A stretch of 64,000 nt of DNA from Caulobacteraceae bacterium (lineage in GTDB: Bacteria; Pseudomonadota; Alphaproteobacteria; Caulobacterales; Caulobacteraceae). Each line of letters begins with the position of its first letter. Position 1 is the stretch's first letter. Location: assembly GCA_947475465.1 (NCBI GenBank), contig CANJLK010000003.1, forward strand, positions 80,330 to 144,329, in the 5' to 3' direction. Shown here one piece after another: positions 15,375 to 26,843 of the stretch. The notes below the pieces were generated by a model. It saw only the letters and a list, made by a program, of their open reading frames with translations, was not told the DNA's origin and searched no databases. Made by a program: the position numbers and the translations under genes.

Positions 15375-16639
15375 TGCGGCAGAAGCGGTTCGATGAGGGC
15401 CATGGCCGCGTTCAGGGCCGCCCCCTGTCGGTCGGCGTAGGCCAGCGCCGCCTCGCCGATCCGCTTGCCGATCCGGGGATTGGCCAGCAGGCCGCGGATG
15501 TGGCGGCTGAGGGCGGCGGTGTCGGCGGCGGCGATGGCGGCCCCGTCGGCGAACATCCGCGCATAGATGTCGGCGGCGTTGTGGACGTGGGGTCCGGTGA
15601 CGATGGCCGCGCCCAGCCGGGCGGCCTCCATCGGATTGTGCCCGCCGATCCCAGGCGCGAAGCTGCCGCCCATCACCACGGCGTCGGCCACCGCATAGGC
15701 GGCGCCCATCTCGCCCAGACTGTCGAGGACGAAGGCGGTGGTGTCGGCGGCTGGGGCCTTGCCCGTAGCGCGGCGGACAACCTTGAAGCCCGCACGCTGC
15801 AGGTCGGTGGCGACGGCCGGGCCGCGCTCAGGATGGCGCGGGGCGACAATCAGCAGGGTGTCATCGACCTTGGCCACACGAAACGCCTGGATGATCAGCG
15901 CCTCTTCGCCTGGATGAGTGCTCGCAGCCAGAACCACCTTGCGCCCGCCGCGCGCCCACCGAAGCGCGCCCAGCAGAGCCTGGTCGATCGGCGGCGGCGC
16001 GCCGGCCAGCTTGAGGTTGAGTTCTGGGCCCACCTGGGCCCCCAGGCCCCCGAGGCGTTCCGCGGTGGCCTCGTCCTGCGGCAGGACCAGATCGAAGGCC
16101 TCCAGCAGAGCCCGGGCCGAGGCCTTCGCCCGTGCCCAGCCGCCGGCGCTGCCGTCGGTCATCCGCGCTGACAGCAAGGCCAGGCGCACCCCGCGCGCCT
16201 TGGCGCCCAACAGCAGGTTCGGCCAAAGCTCGCTCTCTACGAAAATGCCCGCGCCCGGCCGCCAGTGGTCCAGAAAGCCCGCCACGGCGCGCGGGCTGTC
16301 CACCGGCGCGAACTGGTGGATCACGCCTTCCGGCAGGCGTCTGGCAAGGATTTCGGCCGAGGTCAGGGTGCCGGACGTCACCAGCACGCCTAGGTCGGGC
16401 CGCAGGGTGCGCAGGGCGTCGATCACCGGCAGCAGGGAGAGGCTCTCGCCGACGCTGACTCCGTGCAGCCAGACCAGCGGACCTGGCGGACGCGGCACGC
16501 TGGGCTGCCCCAGGCGCTCGTTCAGGCGATGGGCGTATTCCTTGCCCTTGCGCGCCCGGCTCTGCAATAGGCCAGGCGCCAAGGGCTCGAGCAGGCCGGT
16601 CGCGGCGGCATAGAGCGCCAGCGGCAGGGGCCGTTTCAC
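15371..16639 (-). CDS. waaA: 3-deoxy-D-manno-octulosonic acid (Kdo) transferase
   Basis: GT30 glycosyltransferase adding Kdo to lipid A, the start of the LPS core. The 422 residues include an N-terminal membrane anchor (LPLALYAAATGLLEPL), VWLHGVSVGESLSLLPVIDAL with the catalytic-type Glu, FVESELWPNLLLGAKARGVRLALLSARM, and VVMGGSFAPGIGGHNPMEAARLG. Its start overlaps the upstream CDF stop by ATGA, and its stop overlaps the lpxK start, so the three are translationally coupled. Confidence 0.95.
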   Translation of the reverse strand: MKRPLPLALYAAATGLLEPLAPGLLQSRARKGKEYAHRLNERLGQPSVPRPPGPLVWLHGVSVGESLSLLPVIDALRTLRPDLGVLVTSGTLTSAEILARRLPEGVIHQFAPVDSPRAVAGFLDHWRPGAGIFVESELWPNLLLGAKARGVRLALLSARMTDGSAGGWARAKASARALLEAFDLVLPQDEATAERLGGLGAQVGPELNLKLAGAPPPIDQALLGALRWARGGRKVVLAASTHPGEEALIIQAFRVAKVDDTLLIVAPRHPERGPAVATDLQRAGFKVVRRATGKAPAADTTAFVLDSLGEMGAAYAVADAVVMGGSFAPGIGGHNPMEAARLGAAIVTGPHVHNAADIYARMFADGAAIAAADTAALSRHIRGLLANPRIGKRIGEAALAYADRQGAALNAAMALIEPLLPQ

Positions 16640-17610
16640 ACCACCTCGGCGGGGGCGAGGCGACAGGCCTGGGTGGCGTCGGTTTCCACCTGCAGGGTGG
16701 CGTGGCCGATGTTGAACCGGCTGGCCAGACCCTCGCAGGCCGCATGCAGGAAGTGGTCGCCGTCATCATTGGCTGGACGCTGGACGTGGGCGGTCAGGGC
16801 GGTCTCGGTGGTGCTCATGGCCCAGATGTGGAGGTCGTGGACCTCTTCGACCCCCGGCAGGCGGGCCAGCCATTCGCGGACCGCCGCCACGTCGATGCCC
16901 GGAGGGGCCGCGTCGAGCGCCATGTTGACCGAGTCCCTGAGAAGGCCCCAGCCGCCGACGACAATCACCGCGGCGATTCCCAGGCCGAGCACGGGGTCGA
17001 TCCATTGCAGACCGGTGAGGGCGATCAGCCCTGCGCCCACGACCACCGCCACGGAGACCGCTGCATCGCTGGCCATGTGCAGGAAGGCGCCGCGCACATT
17101 GAGGTCGCCCTGGCTGCCACGCATGAACATCAGGGCGGTGATGGTGTTGACGACCACGCCCAGCCCGGCGGTCAACATGACGAGGCGCGTCGAGATCGCC
17201 GCCGGTTCGGCAAGGCGGTGGACAGATTCGGTGATGATCGCGCCCACTGCCACCATCAGCAGGACGGCGTTGGCCAGGGAGGCCAGGATGGTGCCCTTGC
17301 GCAGGCCATAGGTCCGCCGCGGCGTGGGCGCGCGCTTGGCGAGCTTCACCGCGCCCCAGGCCAGAAGCAGGGCCAGCACATCGGACAGATTGTGGCCGGC
17401 GTCGGCCAGCAGGGCGAGCGAGTGGGTCCAGAAGCCGGCGGCGACCTCAGCGGCCACGAACAGACTGTTCAGCCCGACGCCGATCGCAAAGGCGCTGCCC
17501 ATGTCCACGGGCGCATGGTGATGCCCATGCCCGTGGTCGTGACCATGTCCATGATCATGGCGGCCATGGTCATCGTGGTCGTGGTCGTGATGATCGTGTG
17601 CGTGGGTCAT
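16636..17610 (-). CDS. Cation diffusion facilitator (zinc-type) exporter
   Basis: 324 residues from ATG 17610. The N-terminal ~35 residues are very rich in His and Asp (HDHHDHDHDDHGRHDHGHGH), then six membrane helices. Helix II has DAGHNLSDVLALL (H-x3-D) and helix V HMASDAAVSVAVV (H-x3-D), the zinc/cadmium signature of CzcD/ZnT-type CDFs, unlike the D-x3-D of the FieF-type gene at 37502. A cytoplasmic domain with LHIWAMSTTETALTAHV follows. It sits inside the lipid A operon between the DUF374 acyltransferase and waaA, an odd place for a metal exporter. Confidence 0.88.
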   Translation of the reverse strand: MTHAHDHHDHDHDDHGRHDHGHGHDHGHGHHHAPVDMGSAFAIGVGLNSLFVAAEVAAGFWTHSLALLADAGHNLSDVLALLLAWGAVKLAKRAPTPRRTYGLRKGTILASLANAVLLMVAVGAIITESVHRLAEPAAISTRLVMLTAGLGVVVNTITALMFMRGSQGDLNVRGAFLHMASDAAVSVAVVVGAGLIALTGLQWIDPVLGLGIAAVIVVGGWGLLRDSVNMALDAAPPGIDVAAVREWLARLPGVEEVHDLHIWAMSTTETALTAHVQRPANDDGDHFLHAACEGLASRFNIGHATLQVETDATQACRLAPAEVV

Positions 17611-17643
17611 CTGGAGCCTATGTCTCACCGCCCGGCGACCGGA

Positions 17644-18344
17644 TCAATGCGGCGTCCGACCGACCAGAGCCTCGGCGCGCCGTGTGGCGGAGCTGAGGCG
17701 CGCCGACCACTCCGCGGCCAGTTGGCCAATCATGACGTCGTCAGCGTCCTTCGGCACGAAAAGCGGCCCGTCCCAGACCACCGAGCCACGGCCGAAGGGC
17801 AGGGCGAACATCACCTTGTCCCAGGTCTTCGCCTGGCTGGCGGGATTGGCCGCTATGCCCATCAGAAAGACCGGCTGACCGGACCGCCTGGCAATCTGAA
17901 GGGCGCCTTGGGCGATGACCTCATTCGGGCCGCGCGGTCCGTCCGGCGTGATCACCAGTGCGCCGCCGCCCGAGACCCAGGTCACAGCTTCGCGGATCGC
18001 GGCTACCGCCTGGCGGGCCTTGGCCGCGTCGCCTTTCTTAGCCGAGGAGATGCGGATCGCCGGAAATCCGGCCATCTCCAGAGCGGTGGCGATGAACTGA
18101 CCGTCGGAGGAGGGCGAGACGAAGGCCCGGGTGCGCTTGCGCCACCATTGCGGCGCCGTGGCCAGGCAAAGGGGGACCCGGCCGTGCCAGAAGAGGGCGA
18201 TGGCGCCGCTGTCGCCGGCCAGCACCGGCTCGACGCACTCCAGGTTTTCATGACGCCAGCGCACGGTCGCCAGGATCAGGCGGATGTAGGTCCCCAGCAC
18301 CCAGCCGAGGAAGGCCTGCACCGCGTCGCTTCGCAGCAGTTTCT

Positions 18345-18348
<4 letters not shown>
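17644..18348 (-). CDS. DUF374 lysophospholipid acyltransferase-family protein
   Basis: 234-residue protein of the LPLAT superfamily, DUF374 branch. Motifs are ALFWHGRVPL (with the His of the acyltransferase box), FVSPSSDGQFI and VITPDGPRGP, the signature of this branch. A hydrophobic N-terminus (AFLGWVLGTYIRLILATV) suggests membrane attachment. It overlaps msbA by 4 bp and is followed by a CDF gene and waaA, so a role in lipid A or envelope lipid acylation is inferred. Substrate is not known. Confidence 0.85.
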
Positions 18349-20144
<1,796 letters not shown>

Positions 20145-20228
20145 GGGCCTGGGGTCGTCCGATGCGGCGGGGAAGTCAAGCGGGGCGCCGCTTTCGCTCA
20201 GCCCCTGGAAGCCCTAGTTAAGGGCCCG

Positions 20229-20912
20229 ATGACTGCCGAACCAGCCCGCCCCGGATTCGATCTCGCCACGCCGGGCGGGCGCCTGCGGACCTATGCCGAC
20301 TATCTGTGGAACGACCACGCCTACCTGCGGCTCGGCTTCCAGAACGCCCACTGGATCAGCGACGAGCTGGTTCGCACAAATCAGCCCTGGCCGCATCAAC
20401 TGGCGGCCTGGAAGGCCAAGGGCGTCAGGACCATCGTCAATCTGCGGGGCGGATTCGACGCCAGTTTCCATGCCCTGGAAAAGGACGCCTGCGCGCGTCT
20501 GGGCCTCGAAATGGTGGATTTCACTATCACCTCGCGCGAGGTGCCCAGCCGCGCCCGGGTCCTGGGCGCAAAGCGGCTGTTCGAGACGATCGCCTATCCG
20601 GCCCTCATGCACTGCAAGTCCGGCGCGGACCGGGCGGGCATCATGAGCGTGTTCTACATGCACTTCCGCAAGGGTCTGCCGATCCGCGAGGCCATGGACC
20701 AGCTGCACCTGCGCTACCTGCATATGCGCCAGGGCAAGACCGGCGTGCTGGACTACACCTTCGAGCGCTACCTCGTGGAGGGCGAACCGGCGGGGATGTC
20801 GTTCCTCGAGTGGGTCGAAAGCGCGCTTTACGACCCGGACGGCATGAAGGCGGACTTCCGGTCCGGCAAGTTTGGCGGGTTCCTGACCGAGAGCCTGCTC
20901 AAGCGTGAGTGA
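20229..20912 (+). CDS. Dual-specificity/tyrosine phosphatase-like protein (CtpA-like)
   Basis: 227 residues with the cysteine phosphatase P-loop HCKSGADRAG (Cys129, Arg135) and an upstream general-acid region containing conserved Asp residues. In Caulobacter an essential tyrosine-phosphatase homolog, CtpA, affects envelope integrity and lipid A phosphorylation. The position here, divergent from msbA and the lipid A operon, fits that role, but orthology is inferred from memory of the family and context, so no symbol is given. Start ATG 20229 follows a short leader with CTAGTTAAGG that may be a -10 region. Confidence 0.8.
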   Translation: MTAEPARPGFDLATPGGRLRTYADYLWNDHAYLRLGFQNAHWISDELVRTNQPWPHQLAAWKAKGVRTIVNLRGGFDASFHALEKDACARLGLEMVDFTITSREVPSRARVLGAKRLFETIAYPALMHCKSGADRAGIMSVFYMHFRKGLPIREAMDQLHLRYLHMRQGKTGVLDYTFERYLVEGEPAGMSFLEWVESALYDPDGMKADFRSGKFGGFLTESLLKRE

Positions 20913-20969
20913 TCCGGCAAAAGTAACCTATGCGACAGACGACGCTTGGCGGGCGTGCGAGCGTTGCTG

Positions 20970-21194
20970 ATGGACGACGTCGAAATCATCGAATCTTCAG
21001 AGGACGCATTCACCCTTTTGGGCGTGCGGGCCGACGGCGTGGCCTCGGTGGTCGATCTCGTTCCGGCGGAAGGCCAGACCTTCGTGCGGTCCCGCGCCCA
21101 GTGGCTGCTTCGCGAGCACGCCAGCTGCGACACCGTCGAAGTGTGGCGGGGCGGCGCGCTGGTCGAACAGCTGGGGCGAAGCGAAGCCGGCTAG
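20970..21194 (+). CDS. Small protein of unknown function
   Basis: 74 residues, MDDVEIIESSEDAFTLLGVR onward, with no membrane segment or known motif. It reads as a compact alpha/beta domain (VASVVDLVPAEGQTFVRSRA, then LLREHASCDTVEVWRGGALVEQL). The composition is like the neighbours and the stop shares CTAG with the convergent DUF4170 gene, which supports it being real. A TTG at 20946 could add eight residues. No function is proposed. Confidence 0.65.
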   Translation: MDDVEIIESSEDAFTLLGVRADGVASVVDLVPAEGQTFVRSRAQWLLREHASCDTVEVWRGGALVEQLGRSEAG

Positions 21195-21433
21195 TGTTCG
21201 TGGGGCTCGTCCGCTTCGGGGTCGAGCAGCTTGTGCGCGTGGATGATGAAATAGCGCATCAAGGCGTTGTCGACGGTGGACTGGGCCTTGCCGCGCCAGG
21301 CCTTCAGGGCCTCATTGTAATTGGGATAGGCGCCGACCAGGTCGACCTTTCGCGGGTCCTTGAATTCGGCCGGGCCCTCCAGGCTCTTCAGTTCACCGCC
21401 GATCACCAGGTGGAGCAACTGTCTGTCGGGCAT
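21191..21433 (-). CDS. DUF4170 domain protein
   Basis: 80-residue soluble protein: LHLVIGGELKSLEGPAEFKD, then VGAYPNYNEALKAWRGKAQ and MRYFIIHAHKLLDPE. This is the compact DUF4170 family of alphaproteobacteria, whose function is not known. Start ATG 21433 lies 79 bp from the pmbA-like stop. It faces the 74-residue unknown gene tail to tail. Confidence 0.8.
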   Translation of the reverse strand: MPDRQLLHLVIGGELKSLEGPAEFKDPRKVDLVGAYPNYNEALKAWRGKAQSTVDNALMRYFIIHAHKLLDPEADEPHEH

Positions 21434-21512
21434 GGGGAACCTTCCGGGCTAACCTTACGGGAGGCGATAGGCCGTGGCGGGGGCTGGATCAAGCTGAGCC
21501 ACGGCCTTGCGG

Positions 21513-22844
21513 CTATTTCCCCGCGATCGCCAGGGAATCGATCAGCAGGGACGGCGCGTTTGACGCCCCGCGGATCTCCAGGTCGGAGCCTGGGATCAGG
21601 CGCGAATAGATATCGACCAGGTTCCCGGCCACGGTGATCTCGCTCACCGGATAGGCGAATGCTCCGTCCTCGAACCAGAAGCCGGCGCAGCCCACCGACC
21701 AGTCGCCGGTGTTGCCGTTGAGCGAGGGCCCGAACATCGAGGTGACAACCAGGCCGGTCCTGGCGTCGGCCATCAGTTCCGCCTGGGTCCGCGTTCCGGG
21801 TTCCAGGGTCATGTTGGACGGTCCGACGCCGGGCGGGCCGGCAAGGCCGCGCGAGGCGTGGCCTGTGGTTGTGAGCCCCAGCTGGCGTGCAGTCGAGGAA
21901 TTCAGCAGCCAGGTGGTCAGTACCCCGTCGTCGATCACCCGGGTCAGGCCGTTCTCGACGCCCTCGTCATCGAAGGGCGAGGAGCCCAGGCCCCGCAGAC
22001 GATGAGGATCGTCGGTCAGTTTGATCCCGTTGGCGAACACCGGCTTGCCGAGCTTGTCCTTCAGGAAGGAGGTCCCCCGCGCGATCGAGGCGCCGGAAAT
22101 CGCGCCCACCAGGGGCGACAGCACCGAGGCGGCCAGCCGGTTCTCGAAGATCACGGGGGCGATGGTCGAGGCGATCTTGCGGGCCCCAAGCCGTGCGGCG
22201 GCGCGCCGTCCGGCCTCGGCGCCGATGGCCTCGGCGGTGGGCAGGTCGGCCTCCCAGCGGACGGAGCGGCCGTCGTATCCGGTTTCCATGCCGCCCTCGT
22301 CCTCGGCGATCGCAGAGGCCGCGATGGAGAAGCCGGAGGCGCGGTGCAGGCCCGTGAATCCGCCGCTGGTCACGATCCGCCACTGGGACGCCGCCCAGGA
22401 TCCGGAGCCGCCATCGGAATTGGATACCCGCGGCACGGCGCGGGCCGCATCCTCAGCCGCCCTGGCCCGGGCTTCGAGGGCCTCAGGCGTCGGCTCGCTG
22501 GGATCGAAGAGGTCGAGATCCTTCAGAGGTCCCTTTGCCAGGCGGTCGGGATCGGCGAGTCCGGCATAGGGGTCTTCCGGCGCCAGGCGGGCCATGGCCA
22601 CGACCCGCTCCACCAGCTTGGCGCGGGCTTCCTTGCTGACGTCGGAGCCGGAGACGGTGGCCTGACGCTTGCCGACGAAGACGCGCAGACCCAGGTCGCG
22701 GCTTTCCTCGCGCTCGACTTCCTCAAGCTTGCCCTCGCGGACGTTGATCGAAAGCGCCCTGCGTTCGGCGCTGACCGCCTCGGCCGCATCGGCGCCGGCG
22801 GCCAGGGCCGCGGCGACCACGTCGTTCAGAAGGTTCTCATCCAT
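21513..22844 (-). CDS. pmbA: TldD/PmbA family metalloprotease-like protein
   Basis: 443 residues, the usual PmbA length. The N-terminal domain has AVSAERRALSINVREGKLEEV and the C-terminal domain PVIFENRLAASVLSPLVGAISG, RGTSFLKDKLGKPV and NGNTGDWSVGCAGFWFEDG, all PmbA hallmarks. PmbA pairs with TldD to process peptides such as microcins and unfolded helical proteins; PmbA itself lacks the catalytic HExxxH of TldD, and none is seen here. No tldD lies in the window. Confidence 0.88.
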   Translation of the reverse strand: MDENLLNDVVAAALAAGADAAEAVSAERRALSINVREGKLEEVEREESRDLGLRVFVGKRQATVSGSDVSKEARAKLVERVVAMARLAPEDPYAGLADPDRLAKGPLKDLDLFDPSEPTPEALEARARAAEDAARAVPRVSNSDGGSGSWAASQWRIVTSGGFTGLHRASGFSIAASAIAEDEGGMETGYDGRSVRWEADLPTAEAIGAEAGRRAAARLGARKIASTIAPVIFENRLAASVLSPLVGAISGASIARGTSFLKDKLGKPVFANGIKLTDDPHRLRGLGSSPFDDEGVENGLTRVIDDGVLTTWLLNSSTARQLGLTTTGHASRGLAGPPGVGPSNMTLEPGTRTQAELMADARTGLVVTSMFGPSLNGNTGDWSVGCAGFWFEDGAFAYPVSEITVAGNLVDIYSRLIPGSDLEIRGASNAPSLLIDSLAIAGK

Positions 22845-22889
22845 GGGTGGGATATGGCCGACCGGCTCGCCCGGGACAAGCGAGGCGGC

Positions 22890-23291
22890 TCAAGGAATGG
22901 CGTAGAAGAGCAGCGCCACGGCCCCCACGATATAGGCCAGCCAGGTCAGGATAACCCCGGCCGAGCGGGGCAGGGAGGCCCCGCCGCTGCGGGACAGCCC
23001 CACGGCATGGCTGATCCGCCCGGCCAGAAGCATCAGGCCCAGCGCGTGAATGACCATCGGCGCGGCCCCGGCCAGGGCCAGGACGGCGATGGCGATCAGC
23101 CCGGCCGGCACATACTCGGTGGCGTTGCCGAAGGCGCGGATGGCGTGGGTGAGCGCCGCGACGTCGCCGTCGCCCAGCACCACCCGGTGTTTCTGCCGCT
23201 GGCGCACCACCAGCAGGGACAGCACCAGCAGCAGGATCAGATGCAGGCCGACCCAAAGGGCGGCGGCGTGGGCGGCAGGGGCGGTGTCCAC
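22890..23291 (-). CDS. MAPEG family membrane protein
   Basis: 133 residues from GTG 23291, four bases after the ubiD stop. Four hydrophobic helices (ALWVGLHLILLLVLSLLVV, VPAGLIAIAVLALAGA, MVIHALGLMLLAGRISHAVG, AGVILTWLAYIVGAVALLFY) and RAFGNATEYVPAGL are typical of MAPEG proteins, relatives of microsomal glutathione transferases. The spacing suggests cotranscription with ubiD. No enzymatic role is proven for the bacterial branch. Confidence 0.85.
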   Translation of the reverse strand: MDTAPAAHAAALWVGLHLILLLVLSLLVVRQRQKHRVVLGDGDVAALTHAIRAFGNATEYVPAGLIAIAVLALAGAAPMVIHALGLMLLAGRISHAVGLSRSGGASLPRSAGVILTWLAYIVGAVALLFYAIP

Positions 23292-23295
23292 GGGT

Positions 23296-24825
23296 CTACT
23301 CCACGGGCCTGCCGTCGCCGGGTAGGCCAAGGGTGGCCCATTTGGCGGTGATGGTGTCGATGGTGGCCCGGTCCATGCCCAGCTTCTTGCCCCAATCGCG
23401 ATGGGTCTCGGGTTCCCACTTGTCGGTGGCGTCGAGGCCGATCTTGGAGCCCAGGCCGCTCTGTGGGCTGGCGAAGTCCAGGTAGTCGATGGGGGTGTTC
23501 TCGATGACCGTCATGTCCCGGGCCGGGTCCATGCGAGTGGAGATCGCCCACATGACGTCCTTCCAGTCCCGGGCGTTTATGTCGTCGTCCACGACGATCA
23601 CCCACTTGGTGTACATGAACTGCCGAAGGTAGCTCCAGACGCCCATCATCACCCGCTTGGCGTGACCGGCGTAGGCCTTCTTCATGGAGACCACGGCGAT
23701 CCGGTAGGAACAGCCCTCGGGCGGCAGCCAGAAGTCGACGATCTCCGGGAACTGCTGGCGCAGGAGCGGGATGAAGACCTCATTCAGCGCTTCGCCCAGT
23801 ACGCTGGGTTCGTCCGGCGGGCGGCCGGTGAAGGTGGTCAGGTAGATGGGGTCGCGGCGCATGGTGATGGCGCTGACCTGGAAGATCGGGAACTTTTCGA
23901 CCGAGTTGTAATAGCCGGTGTGATCGCCGTAGGGACCCTCATCGGCGTAGTCGTCCAGGAGGACGTGGCCCTCGATGACGATCTCGGCGTTGGCGGGGAC
24001 CATCAGGGGGACAGTCTTGGCCGGGACCAGCTCCAGCTTGGCGCCGCGCATCAGGCCGGCGAACTGGTATTCGGACAGGGTGTCGGGGACGGGCGTGACG
24101 GCGGCCAGGATCGTGCCCGGATCGGCGCCGATCACCGCGCAAGCGGGCAGGGGCTCGCGGCGGCCTTCCGCCTTCCAGCGGCGGTGGTGCTGGGCGCCGC
24201 CCCGGTGGGCCAGCCAGCGCATGACGGTGCGCGTCTTGTCCAGCACCTGCATGCGGTAGATGCCGAGGTTGTAGTCGTCCTCGCGGCTCTGTGACGGCCC
24301 CTTGGTGACCACCAGCGGCCAGGTGATCAGGGGGGCGGGTTCGCCCGGCCAGCAGGTCTGGATGGGCAGCTTCGAAAGGTCGATCTGGTCGCCGGTCCAG
24401 ACCACCTCCTGCACCTTGCCGGTCTTCTGGACCTTCGGGCGCATGGCCATGACTGTCTTGGCCAGGGGCAGCATGTCGAAGGCGTCCTTCAGGCCGCGGG
24501 GCGGTTCGGGCGCGCGCAAGAAGGCCAGGAGTTCGCCCACCTCTCGCAGGTCGGCGGCGGTCTCGCGCTCGCGGCCCTCCAGCGTCACGCCCATGGCCAC
24601 CCGCTTCACGGTGCCGAACAGGTTGACCAGGCAGGGCATGGCCGAGATTTCGCCGTCGGCGCGGATCGGTTTTTCGAAGAGCACCGCCGGACCGCCCACG
24701 GCCAGCAGGCGCCGCGCGATCTCGGTCATCTCCAGAACGGTGGAGACGGGCTCGGTGACGCGCACGAGTTCCCCCGCCGCCTCGAGCCTGCCCAGGAACT
24801 CCCGCATCGACCGGTACGCCATCAT
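23296..24825 (-). CDS. ubiD: UbiD family decarboxylase
   Basis: 509 residues. UbiD decarboxylates 3-polyprenyl-4-hydroxybenzoate in ubiquinone synthesis using prenylated FMN made by UbiX. Conserved stretches include [20 protein letters not shown], the metal/prFMN region [30 protein letters not shown], and [18 protein letters not shown] with the catalytic E-x-R network nearby. Another ubiquinone gene, ubiA, lies at 30967-31980. Two Met codons lie in tandem at the start; the first is used here. Confidence 0.92.
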   Translation of the reverse strand: MMAYRSMREFLGRLEAAGELVRVTEPVSTVLEMTEIARRLLAVGGPAVLFEKPIRADGEISAMPCLVNLFGTVKRVAMGVTLEGRERETAADLREVGELLAFLRAPEPPRGLKDAFDMLPLAKTVMAMRPKVQKTGKVQEVVWTGDQIDLSKLPIQTCWPGEPAPLITWPLVVTKGPSQSREDDYNLGIYRMQVLDKTRTVMRWLAHRGGAQHHRRWKAEGRREPLPACAVIGADPGTILAAVTPVPDTLSEYQFAGLMRGAKLELVPAKTVPLMVPANAEIVIEGHVLLDDYADEGPYGDHTGYYNSVEKFPIFQVSAITMRRDPIYLTTFTGRPPDEPSVLGEALNEVFIPLLRQQFPEIVDFWLPPEGCSYRIAVVSMKKAYAGHAKRVMMGVWSYLRQFMYTKWVIVVDDDINARDWKDVMWAISTRMDPARDMTVIENTPIDYLDFASPQSGLGSKIGLDATDKWEPETHRDWGKKLGMDRATIDTITAKWATLGLPGDGRPVE

Positions 24826-24870
24826 CCCTCCGCTAACCGGCGGCAGCTAGAGCATTTTCCGCCCGCGCCG

Positions 24871-25248
24871 TCATCCGCCATAGGGACGGGTGATGATCTC
24901 CAGGAGATGGCCGTCGGGGTCGGGAAAATAGACGCCCCGGCCGCCGTCGTTGTGATTGATCTCGCCCGGCCGGGTGCGGGCCGGGTCGGCCCAGTAGTCC
25001 AGGCCCTGGGCCTGGATGCGGCCGAAGATGGCGTCGAACTCGGGCTCGCTGACCAGGAAGGCGTAGTGCTGGGTCACCACCTTGTCGCCCTCCTCGCTGA
25101 AGTCGAGGGAGACGCCGTTGTCCAGGTCGACAACCAGAAAATGGGCGAAGCGGGTCGGCCCTGGCCGGCCCAGGATCTCGGCGAGGAACGTGGCGGAGCG
25201 CTGCTTGTCGCGGCACCAGATGATGGTGTGGTTGAGTTGCACGGTCAT
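24871..25248 (-). CDS. VOC (glyoxalase/bleomycin resistance fold) protein
   Basis: 125 residues from ATG 25248. The start MTVQLNHTIIWCRDKQRSATFLAE and the end RGVYFPDPDGHLLEIITRP are the two half-modules of a vicinal-oxygen-chelate fold, with likely metal ligands His8 and the C-terminal Glu. Substrate unknown. The upstream GTG-type longer reading to 25269 lacks support. Confidence 0.85.
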   Translation of the reverse strand: MTVQLNHTIIWCRDKQRSATFLAEILGRPGPTRFAHFLVVDLDNGVSLDFSEEGDKVVTQHYAFLVSEPEFDAIFGRIQAQGLDYWADPARTRPGEINHNDGGRGVYFPDPDGHLLEIITRPYGG

Positions 25249-25325
25249 GGTCTGTCCTTTCCGCCCCACGCCAGTCGTACGAGTGCGGGGCTACCCTGTC
25301 ACGCCTGGCGCGCTAAGATCGCCGG

Positions 25326-25874
25326 ATGACACACCCCGCCGCCGCTCTCGTCGCCCTCACCCTGGCCCTCGCCGCCGCCCCGGCCCACGCGGCGCAGGCG
25401 CCGGAGCCTGCAAAGCCTGTCGATACGGCGACCTTCTTCACCGGCCGCTGGTACGAGATCGGCCGCAATCCGCAGAAGCTCACCGACGGATGCGTCGCCG
25501 GAACCACCGACTATGTGCCCGACGGCAAGGGCGGCATCACCGACAAGGACGCCTGTCACGACAAGACGCCGGCCGGCAGGGAGAAGGTGATCGGCGGGCC
25601 GCTGACCATCCTCAACCCGGGCCTGAACAACAAGATCCGGGTCACCTACCTGCTGTTCGGAGTGGTGCCGATCGCCCGCACCTACTGGATTCTCGACCAT
25701 GGCGAGGGCTGGTTCATCCAGGCCGACCCGAGCTTGGAGAACATCAACCTCTACACCCGCGAGCCGCGCCCCTCGGCCGCGCAGGTGGCCGACCTCACTG
25801 CCAGGGCCAAGGCCTTCGGCTACGACCCGGCCAAGCTGGAGTTCCCCGAGATGTTCCCGGTGGGGCAGCGCTAG
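25326..25874 (+). CDS. Lipocalin family protein, secreted (Blc-like)
   Basis: 182 residues. An alanine-rich signal peptide ends near AHAAQA (residue ~23). FFTGRWYEIGRNPQKL is the lipocalin G-x-W motif, and WILDHGEGWFIQADPS with LYTREPRP matches the bacterial Blc group, which is usually an outer-membrane lipoprotein; here no lipobox cysteine is seen, so a periplasmic form is inferred. It is divergent from the VOC gene and ends tail to tail (CTAG) with a YjbR gene. Confidence 0.85.
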   Translation: MTHPAAALVALTLALAAAPAHAAQAPEPAKPVDTATFFTGRWYEIGRNPQKLTDGCVAGTTDYVPDGKGGITDKDACHDKTPAGREKVIGGPLTILNPGLNNKIRVTYLLFGVVPIARTYWILDHGEGWFIQADPSLENINLYTREPRPSAAQVADLTARAKAFGYDPAKLEFPEMFPVGQR

Positions 25875-26215
25875 GCGTTCGCCGCTTCCCAGGCCTTGAC
25901 GGCCGTCTTCTTGGCGACCTTCCGAAAGCGGCGTTCCAGGAAGTTGCGGAACGATCCGGGGTGCAGGGTTTCGATGCGGGCCAGGACGGACGGGTAATCC
26001 TTGTAGTGGGGCGTAATGTGGAAGGTGCCGGGCTCTGCCTCCATCAGCATTTCGCGCTCGTCGAAGCCGACATCCACGATCACCACCGACTGGTCGTCGC
26101 GGCGCAAGCGGGTGAAGAACTTGCCGTTCAGCTTGTAGGCGGGCGAGCCATAGCTCATCGCCTTCTCCACGCCGGGAAAGGCCATGACGATGGCGTCCAT
26201 CTCTTCGGGGGTCAT
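25871..26215 (-). CDS. MmcQ/YjbR family protein
   Basis: 114 residues with a double-wing DNA-binding-like YjbR fold: MTPEEMDAIVMAFPGVEKAM, YGSPAYKLNGKFFTRL and VGFDEREMLMEAEPGTFHIT are typical. Function of the family is unsettled. Its start overlaps the YdeI-like gene upstream (ATGA), so the two are probably translated together. Confidence 0.82.
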   Translation of the reverse strand: MTPEEMDAIVMAFPGVEKAMSYGSPAYKLNGKFFTRLRRDDQSVVIVDVGFDEREMLMEAEPGTFHITPHYKDYPSVLARIETLHPGSFRNFLERRFRKVAKKTAVKAWEAANA

Positions 26216-26808
26216 CGGGCGGGCCGCTTGTCGATCTGGGTTGGGCTCATCAGCTTGAGGCCTTGAGCCGAGGCGTCAATCAGGATCGCCAGGCGCCGCG
26301 CGCGGGCCTCGGGGATCTTGGCGCTGACCACCCGGTGGATGGCGACCTTGCGGTAGCCGGGGGGGAAGGCCAACCAGGCGGCCCAGGCCGCGACATTGGC
26401 CTCGAACGCCGCGATCTCGGCCGGCGCAAAGACCTGCAGGGGCCGCTCGTGGCTGTAGAGGCGGGTGCGGTCCTTGCCGATTTCCCAGGCCGCGCGGCCG
26501 GCCGGGAAGACGCGTCCCTCGGCTTCCAGCTCGGCGAAACGCTTGAGGTTCACTTGGCTCCAGATGCCGCCCGGTTTGCGCCGCGTGAAGCGGATGCGGT
26601 AGGCCTCGTCGTCGATCCGGTGGCGCACCGCGTCGATCCAGCCGAAGCACAGGGCCTCGTCGACGCTCTGGGACCACGTGATCGAAGCCTTGCCTGAGCC
26701 GACCTTCCAGAAACCCACCGAGAGCTCCGTGGCGGTGGCGTGGTTCGCCGTCAGCCAGTCGCGCCAGGCCTGCGGTGTTTCGAAGAAGTTGGGGCCAGCG
26801 GTGGTCAT
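26212..26808 (-). CDS. YdeI/OmpD-associated family protein
   Basis: 198 residues from ATG 26808. The signature WKVGSGKASITWSQSVDEAL followed by CFGWIDAVRHRIDDEAYRIR and FTRRKPGGIWSQVN is that of the YdeI/OmpD-associated family, linked in enterobacteria to antimicrobial-peptide tolerance. Actual role here is unknown. It is coupled with the YjbR gene downstream and divergent from the DUF2236 gene. Confidence 0.85.
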   Translation of the reverse strand: MTTAGPNFFETPQAWRDWLTANHATATELSVGFWKVGSGKASITWSQSVDEALCFGWIDAVRHRIDDEAYRIRFTRRKPGGIWSQVNLKRFAELEAEGRVFPAGRAAWEIGKDRTRLYSHERPLQVFAPAEIAAFEANVAAWAAWLAFPPGYRKVAIHRVVSAKIPEARARRLAILIDASAQGLKLMSPTQIDKRPAR

Positions 26809-26843
26809 TCGCCTCGGGATAGGCGAGATTGGCGGCAAGCTCC